A stretch of 12,223 nucleotides of DNA from Clostridium sp. (GTDB lineage: Bacteria; Bacillota; Clostridia; Lachnospirales; Lachnospiraceae): positions 1-12,223 of the forward strand of contig SFNH01000049.1 of the NCBI GenBank assembly GCA_004554205.1, written 5' to 3'. The notes beneath the pieces are model-generated. The model made no database searches, was not told the DNA's origin, and was given only the letters and a program-made list of their open reading frames with translations. Positions 5,190-12,198 of this stretch are shown piece after piece (positions within the stretch are counted from its first letter, which is position 1; each line of letters begins with the position of its first letter). The translations under genes were made by a program, and so were the position numbers.

Positions 5190-6550
5190 TTTTTGAAACT
5201 GTGGATCGGAGCCGGGATCCTGCCGCCGCGATTTACGAACTTCTCACAGGAGTACGGATTTACCGGCATGACCGGAGCGTAGCCCAAAAGCCCGCCGAAC
5301 TCAACCGTATCCCCCACGCTCTTTCCGATCACCGGGATCACGCGGACGGCCGTCGTCTTCTGGTTGATCATGCCGATCGCCGCCTCATCCGCGATGATGC
5401 CCGCGATCGTGGAGGCCGTAGTATCTCCCGGAATCGCGATCATGTCAAGCCCGACCGAGCAGACACACGTCATCGCCTCAAGCTTCTCAAGCGTGAGCGC
5501 CCCCATGGACACCGCATCGATCATGCCCTGATCCTCGCTGACCGGGATAAACGCTCCGCTTAAGCCCCCCACATAGGAGGATGCCATCACGCCGCCCTTC
5601 TTCACCTGATCGTTTAATATGGCAAGCGCCGCGGTCGTGCCCGGCGCGCCGACACGCTCAAGACCGATCTCCTCAAGGATCTGGGCCACACTGTCTCCCA
5701 CCGCCGGGGTCGGCGCCAGGGAAAGGTCGATAATGCCAAACGGGACGCCGAGACGTCTGGACGCCTCCTGCGCCACGAGCTGCCCCACGCGCGTAATCTT
5801 AAACGCCGTCTTCTTGATCGTCTCGCAGAGCACCTCAAAATTCTCGCCGCGCGCCTTCTCGAGCGCCACCTTCACCACGCCCGGGCCGCTTACGCCCACG
5901 TTGATGATGGCGTCCGCCTCCGTCACGCCGTGGAACGCCCCCGCCATAAACGGATTATCATCCGGCGCATTGCAGAACACCACCAGCTTCGCACAGCCGA
6001 GCGAGTCATTTTCCTTTGTCGCCTCCGCCGTCAGGAGCACGATCTCGCCCATCAGCCTCACCGCATCCATATTAAGGCCTGTCTTAGTCGAGCCCACATT
6101 GACTGAGCTGCACACGCGCTCGGTAGTGGCAAGCGCCTGCGGGATGGAACGGATCAGATTTTCCTCCGCCGCGGTCATCCCCTTTGATACCAGCGCGGAA
6201 TAGCCGCCGATAAAATTGACGCCAACCTCCTTTGCCGCACGGTCAAGCGTCTGCGCGATCGTCACGAAATCCTCCGGGCGCCTGCAGGCAGACCCTCCCA
6301 CAATCGAGATCGGTGTCACAGAGATCCGCTTGTTGACGATCGGCACGCCGAAATCCCTTGCGATCGCCTCACCGGTGGACACAAGATCTCTTGCGCAGGT
6401 TGTGATCTTCTGATAGATTTTTTCATTTAATGCCTGAAGGTCGTCATCGCAGCAGTCAAGAAGGCTTATCCCCATCGTGATGGTGCGCACATCAAGCTTC
6501 TCGTGCTCGATCATGTTGTTGGTCTCAATTACTTCAAACATATTTAACAT
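5186..6550 (-). CDS. UPF0210/DUF711 family protein (often labelled 'PFL family')
   Basis: This 454-residue protein matches the conserved UPF0210 family along its full length. Characteristic stretches are DVRTITMGISLLDC (20-33), VNKRISVTPIS (72-82), CSSVNVGSTKTG (147-158), DNPFMAGAFHG (198-208), INVGVSGPGVVK (216-227), LAPTPAVGDSVA (278-289), GGLSGAFIPVSED (328-340) and the C-terminus RIPAPIHSFKN. The biochemical function is not established. It has no glycine-radical motif, so the 'PFL' name should not be read as pyruvate formate-lyase activity. The start at 6550 has a modest AAGGCGG site; an ATG three codons later has none. The upstream ACT-domain gene is its usual partner. The final codon overlaps the tmcAL stop on the other strand, and no terminator separates the two. 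Confidence 0.93.
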   Translation of the reverse strand: MLNMFEVIETNNMIEHEKLDVRTITMGISLLDCCDDDLQALNEKIYQKITTCARDLVSTGEAIARDFGVPIVNKRISVTPISIVGGSACRRPEDFVTIAQTLDRAAKEVGVNFIGGYSALVSKGMTAAEENLIRSIPQALATTERVCSSVNVGSTKTGLNMDAVRLMGEIVLLTAEATKENDSLGCAKLVVFCNAPDDNPFMAGAFHGVTEADAIINVGVSGPGVVKVALEKARGENFEVLCETIKKTAFKITRVGQLVAQEASRRLGVPFGIIDLSLAPTPAVGDSVAQILEEIGLERVGAPGTTAALAILNDQVKKGGVMASSYVGGLSGAFIPVSEDQGMIDAVSMGALTLEKLEAMTCVCSVGLDMIAIPGDTTASTIAGIIADEAAIGMINQKTTAVRVIPVIGKSVGDTVEFGGLLGYAPVMPVNPYSCEKFVNRGGRIPAPIHSFKN

Positions 6551-6596
6551 AGCCGTATCCGCCTTTTCTTCTATTCGTTATACCATAAAGCAACGA

Positions 6597-6624
6597 GCCA
6601 AGCGCCTGCCCTCAGGCATTTGGC
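6597..6624. other. Intercistronic hairpin between the ACT and UPF0210 genes
   Basis: GCCAAG and TTTGGC form an outer stem (with one G-U pair) and GCCTG / CAGGC an inner stem, around a CCCT loop. On the minus strand no U-tract follows, so it is not a classical terminator. It may be a processing or stability structure in the operon mRNA, or the 5' end of a transcript from the promoter at 6629. Confidence 0.4.
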
Positions 6625-6628
6625 GACT

Positions 6629-6637
6629 ATTATACCA
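6629..6637 (-). promoter_or_regulatory. Possible extended -10 promoter for the UPF0210 gene
   Basis: The minus strand reads TGGTATAAT, a perfect -10 with an upstream TGN extension, in the 92-bp gap before the UPF0210 gene. No good -35 is present, as can happen with extended -10 promoters. It could give that gene expression independent of the upstream cluster. Confidence 0.35.
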
Positions 6638-6642
6638 CCCGC

Positions 6643-6915
6643 TCAGATGCGGTGCATTTTCGTAAAGATTTCCTCTCTCTGGCACTTGATCCTCACGCCG
6701 ATCTCCTCGCCGACACGCTCAAGCTCCGACGCGATCTCATCAAATGAGCCTGTGGCGGACCCAAGATCCGCGATCATCATCATGTTAAAATATTCCTGCA
6801 CGATCGTCTGGGAAATATCAAGGATATTTACCTTCTTTTCCGCCAGATATGTACATACCTTTGCGATGATCCCTACGGTGTCCTTTCCTACTACAGTAAT
6901 AATCACTTTGTTCAT
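6643..6915 (-). CDS. ACT-domain protein, UPF0237 family
   Basis: This 90-residue protein is a single ACT domain of the UPF0237 type (beta-alpha-beta-beta-alpha-beta). The start, MNKVIITVVGKDTVGIIAKV, and ILDISQTIVQEYFNMMMI (31-48) are typical. ACT domains usually bind amino acids or similar small ligands and regulate a partner; this family is related in form to the GcvR regulator. The ligand is unknown. It is the usual neighbour of UPF0210 genes, which suggests they act together, perhaps as a ligand-sensing subunit with its enzyme; that is inference. It lies 27 bp after the metallo-hydrolase gene. The ribosome site is weak (AAAGG). Confidence 0.9.
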   Translation of the reverse strand: MNKVIITVVGKDTVGIIAKVCTYLAEKKVNILDISQTIVQEYFNMMMIADLGSATGSFDEIASELERVGEEIGVRIKCQREEIFTKMHRI

Positions 6916-6942
6916 GGTCTTCTCTGCCTTTCTACTTAAGCT

Positions 6943-7740
6943 TTATAGATTGATGATCTGCGACATCTCATCACGCCTCGCCACGGTGATCGGGAAATCG
7001 ATGGCCCGGTAAGGCGTGTCACTCCGGTCGATCTCAAGCCTCACCGTCTCATAGGCGAGCGCCTCATAATTATTCTCCCTGCTCAGATGCCCGAGAAGGA
7101 TCTGCTTAAGGCCGTCATGGAGGATACAGCTTAAAAGCCTGCCCGCGTTCTCATTGGACAGATGCCCGTGATCGCTCAGGATGCGCCGCTTCAGGTAATA
7201 GGGATACGGCCCCGCCTGAAGCATATTCACATCATGGTTCGACTCAATAAGGATCGCATCCAGCCCCTGCAGATGGTCGATCACATACTGGTCGTAATGT
7301 CCCATATCCGTTGCCACAGCCACGCCGATACGCCCGTGCTTCACCCTGTACGCGACCGGATCCGCCGCATCATGGTCGATGGAGAACGGCTCAAGCTTCA
7401 GATCGCCGATGGCAAACGCCACATCCGGGCTCACCGGCCTTAAAAGCTCCTTCGGGTACTCCCCGAGCGCGCTCATCGCGGCGATCTTATCAAGCGTCCC
7501 CCTCGTCCCGTAAACCGGAAGCCGGTACTTGCGCGCCAGCACCCCAAGCCCCTTCACATGATCCGAGTGCTCGTGCGTGACGACAATGCCGTCAAGCTCC
7601 GCGCCCTTTAAGCCAACCTCATTTAACCCCTGCTCAATCCTCTTATTGCTGATGCCGGCATCTACCAGAATGTGGGTGTTGTCCGAACCGATATAGATGC
7701 AGTTCCCGCTGCTGCCGCTGGCAATGCTAACAAGTCTCAT
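6943..7740 (-). CDS. MBL-fold metallo-hydrolase, YycJ/WalJ type
   Basis: This 265-residue metallo-beta-lactamase-fold protein begins MRLVSIASGSSGNC, as YycJ/WalJ proteins do. The metal-binding motif HEHSDH is at residues 56-61, and further ligand candidates are D145/H148 (ATDMGHYD), H169 (ESNHD) and H218 (LGHLSREN). Family members are probably cytosolic hydrolases, and YycJ has been proposed to act as a DNA exonuclease in mismatch repair. In Bacilli the gene sits in the walRK cluster; no two-component genes are present here, so the context differs. The ATG at 7740 lies inside the end of coaE (14-bp overlap), with AAGGAG ten bases upstream, which indicates translational coupling. A repair role would fit with polA in the same cluster. 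Confidence 0.88.
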   Translation of the reverse strand: MRLVSIASGSSGNCIYIGSDNTHILVDAGISNKRIEQGLNEVGLKGAELDGIVVTHEHSDHVKGLGVLARKYRLPVYGTRGTLDKIAAMSALGEYPKELLRPVSPDVAFAIGDLKLEPFSIDHDAADPVAYRVKHGRIGVAVATDMGHYDQYVIDHLQGLDAILIESNHDVNMLQAGPYPYYLKRRILSDHGHLSNENAGRLLSCILHDGLKQILLGHLSRENNYEALAYETVRLEIDRSDTPYRAIDFPITVARRDEMSQIINL

Positions 7741-8323
7741 TGGTACTAATCTCCTTCATCACTTCGGAAAGCTGCCTTTTAACATCTTCCTCTGTGCCGT
7801 TGTTGTCGATCACATAGTCTGTAAGCTTAAGAAAGCTCTCCCTGTCCGGCTGATTTCTCATCACGGCTAGACACTGCCCGCGCGAGTATCCCCGATTCTC
7901 GATCAGGCGGCGGATCCTGGTCTCTTCGTCGGTATCCACAAACAGCAGGCAGTCGCAGATCTCACGGCTTTTCTCGTCAAACAGCGCCGCCTCCACGGCT
8001 GTAAGTCTGTCCTTTTTCTCCGATATCCGGCTGCGTATCTGATCCCAGACAAGCGGATGAAGGATCTCGTTCGTCCTTAAAAGCGCCTGATGATCCGCAA
8101 AGATAAGCCCGGCAAACCGTGCCCGGTCAAGTTCTCCTTCACTGTTAAGAATTCCGTTTCCAAAACATTCCACAAGCGCCGCAAGCCCAGGGCGCCCCGG
8201 CTCCTCAAGCTGCCTTGCCACCTCGTCCGCCTGTATGATCGCTGCGCCGTACTCTTCCTTTAAAATAGTAAGGATCCGGCTCTTTCCGGCTCCTACTCCG
8301 CCGGTGACTCCCAAAACTGCCAT
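7727..8323 (-). CDS. coaE: Dephospho-CoA kinase
   Basis: This 198-residue P-loop kinase catalyses the last step of coenzyme A synthesis, phosphorylating the ribose 3'-hydroxyl of dephospho-CoA with ATP. The Walker A motif GGVGAGKS is at residues 8-15, followed by QADEVARQL, which carries the conserved aspartate. The lid-region pattern RIRRLIENRGYS and the NQ/D-rich C-terminal part (TDYVIDNNGTEEDV) are typical. The length is normal. The ATG at 8323 has GGGGAG very close upstream, a modest site. It lies 23 bp after the DUF523 gene and overlaps the next gene by 14 bp. polA-coaE proximity is common in Firmicutes. The pathway product, CoA, feeds the PduL reaction encoded elsewhere in this window. 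Confidence 0.95.
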   Translation of the reverse strand: MAVLGVTGGVGAGKSRILTILKEEYGAAIIQADEVARQLEEPGRPGLAALVECFGNGILNSEGELDRARFAGLIFADHQALLRTNEILHPLVWDQIRSRISEKKDRLTAVEAALFDEKSREICDCLLFVDTDEETRIRRLIENRGYSRGQCLAVMRNQPDRESFLKLTDYVIDNNGTEEDVKRQLSEVMKEISTNETC

Positions 8324-8346
8324 CCCGCTCCCCGCTCTTCTTATCT

Positions 8347-8877
8347 TTATTCCGGGGATTGATTATAGCATACTTTCCCGCCGGCTTCAAGGAATTTCCG
8401 GCATTCATCGACACGACTCTCCCCAAACACAGCAATTCCGTGCTCCTTAAGAAGCTCCGAACATACTCCATATCCGGGTATTGTTTTCCCGGTGTAGCTC
8501 CCGTCATAGATCATCCCGCTCCCGCAGGAGGGGCTACGCTCCTTAAGAAGCGCGCAGGTGCAGCCGTAGAGCTCTGCCAGGTGAAGGGCCGCCCTCGCGC
8601 CCTTTTTGTACTGCACGGTCACATCCGTCCCGCTTTTTGTGACAACGCGCTCTCCGACGCGCTCTGCCGGCTCCCGCGGAGTTGCGAGCCCGCCGTAGAT
8701 TTCCGGGCATATCGGGATTAAGTCCGCCTCTCTCATCAGGGCGTGCACCTCATCGTTAAGCTCCCCCTTCCCGTCGTAGCGGCACTTAAAGTCCAGAAGG
8801 CAGGCGCTCACCAGCACACGCGGGCGGCTCTTTTCCTCTCCGGCCCGGTCTTTTCTTTTCTCCTGTTCATCCATCAT
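8347..8877 (-). CDS. DUF523 domain protein
   Basis: This is a 176-residue protein of the DUF523 family, whose function is unknown. Conserved blocks are VLVSACLLDFKCRYDG (residues 21-36), ICPEIYGGLATPREPAE (56-72) and LLKERSPSCGSGMIYDG (110-126). These resemble a small cysteine-containing catalytic or metal-binding site. The start chosen is the ATG at 8877, just after the polA stop (13 bp gap) and behind AGGGTGGG; the adjacent ATG at 8874 is an equally good candidate. Upstream in-frame ATGs would lie inside polA. Relative to the usual ~150 residues, there is an extra charged segment of about 18 residues at the N-terminus (DEQEKRKDRAGEEKSR). The common SACLLG motif reads SACLLD here. Confidence 0.87.
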   Translation of the reverse strand: MMDEQEKRKDRAGEEKSRPRVLVSACLLDFKCRYDGKGELNDEVHALMREADLIPICPEIYGGLATPREPAERVGERVVTKSGTDVTVQYKKGARAALHLAELYGCTCALLKERSPSCGSGMIYDGSYTGKTIPGYGVCSELLKEHGIAVFGESRVDECRKFLEAGGKVCYNQSPE

Positions 8878-8890
8878 AAAACCCACCCTG

Positions 8891-11539
8891 TCACTTCGCG
8901 TCCAGCCAGTTTTTGCCTGTGTGCGCCTCCACCTCAAGGCAGACCTTAAGCTCTGCCGCATGCTTCATCTTCTCCACGAGAAGCTGCGTCACCTCCGACA
9001 CCTCGCTCTCGTGCGCCTCCACCAAAAGCTCGTCATGCACCTGGAGCACGATCCTCGATCGCAAGCCTCTCGCCCGCAATTCCCTGTCCACCGCGATCAT
9101 CGCGACCTTCATAATGTCCGCGGCCGTGCCCTGGATCGGCGAATTCATCGCAACCCGCTCGCCGAAGGAGCGCTGCATAAAGTTCGCGGATTTAAGCTCC
9201 GGTATCGGCCTTCTTCTTCCGAACATCGTCGTCACATAGCCCTGCTCCTTACCGAGCCTTACCTGCGTATCCAGAAATGCCTTCACGCCCGGGTAGGTGT
9301 CAAAATACTTGTTGATATACTCAAGCGCCTCTTTCCGGCTGATGCTCAAATCCTCGCTTAAGCCAAAGGCGCTGATCCCGTAGACAATGCCGAAATTCAC
9401 CGCCTTGGCGTTGCGCCGCTGAAGCGGCGTCACCTCATTTAACGGCGTGTGGAATACCTCGGACGCCGTGATCGCATGGATGTCCTGCGCGTCCCGGTAA
9501 GCCAGGATCAGGCGTTCATCCCCCGACATGTGCGCGAGGATGCGAAGCTCGATCTGCGAGTAGTCCGCGTCCACAAAGACGAAGCCGTCCTCCGGCACAA
9601 AGATCTTTCGGATCTCACGCCCCAGCTCCATGCGCACCGGAATATTCTGCAGATTCGGCTCCGTGCTGCTGATCCGCCCCGTCGCCGTGATCGTCTGGTT
9701 GAATTTGCCGTGGATTCTGCCGTCCTCCCGGATATAGGCCGCAAGTCCCTCCGCGTAAGTCGAATTCAGCTTCGCAAACTGCCGGTAATCAAGAATCTTT
9801 CTCACCACCGGATAATCCGGCGCCAGCTTCTCAAGCACATCCGCCGCCGTCGAATATCCTGTCTTTGTCTTTTTCCCGTGGGGAAGCTTCATCTTCTCAA
9901 ATAAAATTTCGCCGAGCTGCTTCGGGGAATTGATGTTGAATGTCTCGCCCGCCAGGTCGTAGATTTCCCGCTCGATCGACGCAATGCTTACCTTGAGCTT
10001 ATCGCCGTACTCCTTAAGCTGCTCCTTATCCACACGGATCCCGGCCTCCTCCATGTGGCGGAGACTGTAGATCAGCGGCAGCTCCATATCCTGATAAAGC
10101 GGAAGCATCCCGTCTTCCTTAAGCGTTTCAATAAGCGCCGGCGCCGCTTTCCACGCCACATACGCCATATAGCAGGCGCATTTTTCTGCCGCCTGCTCCC
10201 CGTCGGCAAACGCCGCCGCAACGGATTTTTTGCCGAGAAGATCCGCGCCGGAGGGAACGGTCATTCCCAGATAGTCCCGCGCCAGGTCGTCGTAATCGTA
10301 AGTGTCCTTTAAGGGGTTTAAAAGATACCCCGCCACGCCCACGTCCATCACGGGGCTGTCATAATCCAGGTCGAGAAATTTAAGCTGCGGCTTTAAATCA
10401 AGCGTGGAAAGCGCCGGGAAAGCCCCGTTCTTTTTCTCGATCAGCTCTTTTACCCTTCCGCACAGATAGGACGGGGTAATAAGTCCCGACACCGGGATCG
10501 CGTAGATCTCCTCCTCCCCGAAGCACAGGGAGAGCCCGCAGACACGCGTCCCGTCGTGGATCAGTTGAAAACCTGTGCGCTGTGCCTTTCCCACGCGCGC
10601 AAAGAGCTCATCTGCGCCGGACAACTCATCCACGGTCCAAAATTTCTCCTCAACCGATGAAGAGCCCATATTCTGCGCGTCAAACCGCGGCAGGATTGAC
10701 TTGAATTCCAGGCGCTTCATATACTGAAAGGCCTCCCGCGTGTAGAGATTTCCGATCAGCGCATCCTCATAGGAGAATGCGATCGGACAGTCGGTACAGA
10801 TGGTCGCAAGCTCCTTGCTCATCACCGCCATGTCATAATGCTCCGCAAGCGCCTTCTGCGCCCTCGGCGGCTTGATCTCGTCAAGATGGGCATACGCGTT
10901 TTCGATACTCCCGTAAGCGGCAATCAGGCTTGTCGCCGTCTTTTCACCGATGGACGGCACGCCCGGAATATTGTCCGAGGCATCGCCCATAAGCGCCTTC
11001 ACGTCGATAAACTCCGTGGGCGTCACCTGATACTCGCGTTTTACATCCTCCGGATAGTAATCTTTGACCTCGGTTCCTGCGCGAGTCGTCTTCGGAATGC
11101 GGATCTTGATGTGGGTGTCCGCAAGCTGCAAGAGGTCGCGGTCGCCGGACACGACCGAGACGTCCACGCCCTCCGCCTGGCTGCGCTTTGCAAGCGTCCC
11201 CAATATATCGTCCGCCTCGTAGCCCGCCATGGTCATGATCGGAACGCCCATGGCGGCGAGGATCTCCTTCATGAGCGGCACCTGCTCCCTTAACTCCTCC
11301 GGCATCGGCTTCCTTGTGCCCTTGTACTCCGCATACATCCTGTGGCGGAAGGTCGGCTCCTTTAAATCGAAGGCCACTGCCAGGTGATCCGCCTTCTCCT
11401 CCTCTAAGATCTTAAACATAATATTGAGGAACCCGTACACCGCGTTGGTGTGAAGTCCCTCGGAATTGGTCAGTTCCGGCACGCCGTAAAACGCCCGGTT
11501 TAAAATACTGTGACCGTCTATCAGCACAAGCTTTCCCAT
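8891..11539 (-). CDS. polA: DNA polymerase I
   Basis: This 882-residue family-A polymerase fills gaps and removes RNA primers in replication and repair. Residues 1 to ~290 form the 5'-3' exonuclease (VLIDGHSILNRAFYG; YEADDILGTLA; SGDRDLLQLA; GDASDNIPGVPSIGEKTA). The middle region (~300-480) has the place but not the residues of a 3'-5' exonuclease: FQLIHD stands where FDTET is expected, DLKPQL replaces NLKYD, and the third acidic motif is absent, so proofreading is probably lost, as in Bacillus enzymes. The polymerase domain has motif A DYSQIELR (659-666), motif B with R708, K712, F716 and Y720, and motif C VHDE (834-837) with D836. The start at 11539 follows AAGGAG by eight bases, and only 15 bp separate it from the upstream gene, so the two are probably coupled. 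Confidence 0.98.
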   Translation of the reverse strand: MGKLVLIDGHSILNRAFYGVPELTNSEGLHTNAVYGFLNIMFKILEEEKADHLAVAFDLKEPTFRHRMYAEYKGTRKPMPEELREQVPLMKEILAAMGVPIMTMAGYEADDILGTLAKRSQAEGVDVSVVSGDRDLLQLADTHIKIRIPKTTRAGTEVKDYYPEDVKREYQVTPTEFIDVKALMGDASDNIPGVPSIGEKTATSLIAAYGSIENAYAHLDEIKPPRAQKALAEHYDMAVMSKELATICTDCPIAFSYEDALIGNLYTREAFQYMKRLEFKSILPRFDAQNMGSSSVEEKFWTVDELSGADELFARVGKAQRTGFQLIHDGTRVCGLSLCFGEEEIYAIPVSGLITPSYLCGRVKELIEKKNGAFPALSTLDLKPQLKFLDLDYDSPVMDVGVAGYLLNPLKDTYDYDDLARDYLGMTVPSGADLLGKKSVAAAFADGEQAAEKCACYMAYVAWKAAPALIETLKEDGMLPLYQDMELPLIYSLRHMEEAGIRVDKEQLKEYGDKLKVSIASIEREIYDLAGETFNINSPKQLGEILFEKMKLPHGKKTKTGYSTAADVLEKLAPDYPVVRKILDYRQFAKLNSTYAEGLAAYIREDGRIHGKFNQTITATGRISSTEPNLQNIPVRMELGREIRKIFVPEDGFVFVDADYSQIELRILAHMSGDERLILAYRDAQDIHAITASEVFHTPLNEVTPLQRRNAKAVNFGIVYGISAFGLSEDLSISRKEALEYINKYFDTYPGVKAFLDTQVRLGKEQGYVTTMFGRRRPIPELKSANFMQRSFGERVAMNSPIQGTAADIMKVAMIAVDRELRARGLRSRIVLQVHDELLVEAHESEVSEVTQLLVEKMKHAAELKVCLEVEAHTGKNWLDAK

Positions 11540-11554
11540 CGCCGCTTCTCCTTT

Positions 11555-11905
11555 TTAGAATATTCCGCTCTGAATCCAGATCCGAAGCTGCATCAGAAGA
11601 ATCGTCAGCACTCCGACCGCGCAGAGAGTATTCGCCGCGTATGTGATGATCTTCCGCAGGCGGACGGTACGCACGGTGAGCCACGCATTGTCAAGGCTCT
11701 CCTTAAGCTCCCCGGCAATGTCGTAGCCGCCGCTTCCGAAATCGAGCTGCCGCAGACCGACATACACGGTATAATAGATTTCCAGCTCCTCCCTGCAGGC
11801 AGGGCAGGTGTGGATATGGTTTAAGAACTGCTCCAGCTCATCTTCTCCCAACTGAACGTTGATAAAAGGTACGACCAGCTTCTCCGCTTCTTTGCAGGAC
11901 AGCAT
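11555..11905 (-). CDS. Zinc-finger anti-sigma-like membrane protein (zf-HC2)
   Basis: This protein has 116 residues from the ATG at 11905. An alternative ATG six bases upstream (11911) would sit only 3 nt from AAGGAGG (11915-11921), while 11905 is at an ideal 9 nt. The N-terminal part carries the ZAS-type zinc motif: an early cysteine (SCKEAEK) then HIHTCPAC, giving H-x3-C-x2-C. The C-terminal part has one hydrophobic segment (about ITYAANTLCAVGVLTILLM), preceded by basic residues. This layout (cytosolic zinc finger, linker, single span) is that of membrane anti-sigma factors. Almost nothing remains outside the membrane, so a large external sensor domain is missing. No ECF sigma gene is visible within the window; one could lie elsewhere, or the protein may have another role. 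It is the first gene behind the promoter at 11959 and leads into polA. Confidence 0.75.
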   Translation of the reverse strand: MLSCKEAEKLVVPFINVQLGEDELEQFLNHIHTCPACREELEIYYTVYVGLRQLDFGSGGYDIAGELKESLDNAWLTVRTVRLRKIITYAANTLCAVGVLTILLMQLRIWIQSGIF

Positions 11906-11958
11906 ACCCATCCGCCTCCTTCCCGCTCTGATCAGACATACCTGTTTCCTATTTTACA

Positions 11959-11987
11959 ATCATACAACATTCTGAATCAATTTTCAA
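11959..11987 (-). promoter_or_regulatory. Promoter of the anti-sigma-like / polA cluster
   Basis: On the minus strand TTGAAA (11982-11987) and TATGAT (11959-11964) are 17 bp apart, each matching five of six consensus bases. The start point would be near 11952, with a leader of about 47 nt. It is the only clear promoter upstream of the seven-gene cluster. Confidence 0.75.
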
Positions 11988-11990
11988 CTT

Positions 11991-12014
11991 GGGTTTCCTC
12001 TTTTGTTTTTTGTT
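11991..12014 (+). repeat. Degenerate partial unit of the dispersed repeat
   Basis: GGGTTTCCTCTTTTG here resembles the middle of the 51-bp repeat and is followed, after a T-run, by TTCGGTCG at the start of copy A. I read it as a decayed first unit of the tandem array. Confidence 0.45.
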
Positions 12015-12065
12015 CGGTCGCAGGCGGGGGTTCCTCCTTTGTTCGGTCGACGGGTGTAAAACTTT
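12015..12065 (+). repeat. Dispersed GC-rich 51-bp repeat, copy A
   Basis: This segment differs from copy B (12071-12121) at two of 51 positions. The two are direct repeats with a 56-bp period. It lies upstream of the anti-sigma-like gene promoter, outside any credible gene. Confidence 0.85.
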
Positions 12066-12070
12066 CGCCT

Positions 12071-12121
12071 CGGTCGCGGGCGGGGGTTCCTCTTTTGTTC
12101 GGTCGACGGGTGTAAAACTTT
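12071..12121 (+). repeat. Dispersed GC-rich 51-bp repeat, copy B
   Basis: This is the second tandem copy. It is closest in sequence to the inverted copy at 1621-1671 over the GGTCGCGGGCGGGGG / CTCTTTTGTTCGGTCG core (45 of 51 overall). Translating the frame open through both gives similar peptides, but all six differences change amino acids and none is silent, which argues against protein coding. Confidence 0.85.
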
Positions 12122-12125
12122 TGAT

Positions 12126-12198
12126 GTAACTGTTCAGTGCCTTCACAGTTACAGGCAAAAATCCATGAAAATTGCCTTCGGCAATGGGATTTTTGCCT
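12126..12198. repeat. Double hairpin next to the repeat array
   Basis: GTAACTGT (12126-12133) pairs with ACAGTTAC (12145-12152) over 8 bp. Immediately after it, AGGCAAAAATCC (12153-12164) pairs perfectly with GGATTTTTGCCT (12187-12198) over 12 bp, enclosing a second stem ATTGCC / GGCAAT (12171-12176 with 12180-12185). The structure abuts copy B and probably forms the other half of that element. A terminator for a gene beyond the right edge is possible, but no U-run follows in either direction. Confidence 0.7.

Noticed and set aside
5186..6550. Pyruvate formate-lyase
   Set aside because: The 'PFL' label is only a family nickname. There is no glycine-radical loop or Cys-Cys active site of formate-lyases; the protein is UPF0210.
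11991..12121. CRISPR array
   Set aside because: Only two close copies with a 5-bp gap and no spacer-length unique sequences; the third copy is 10 kb away and inverted.
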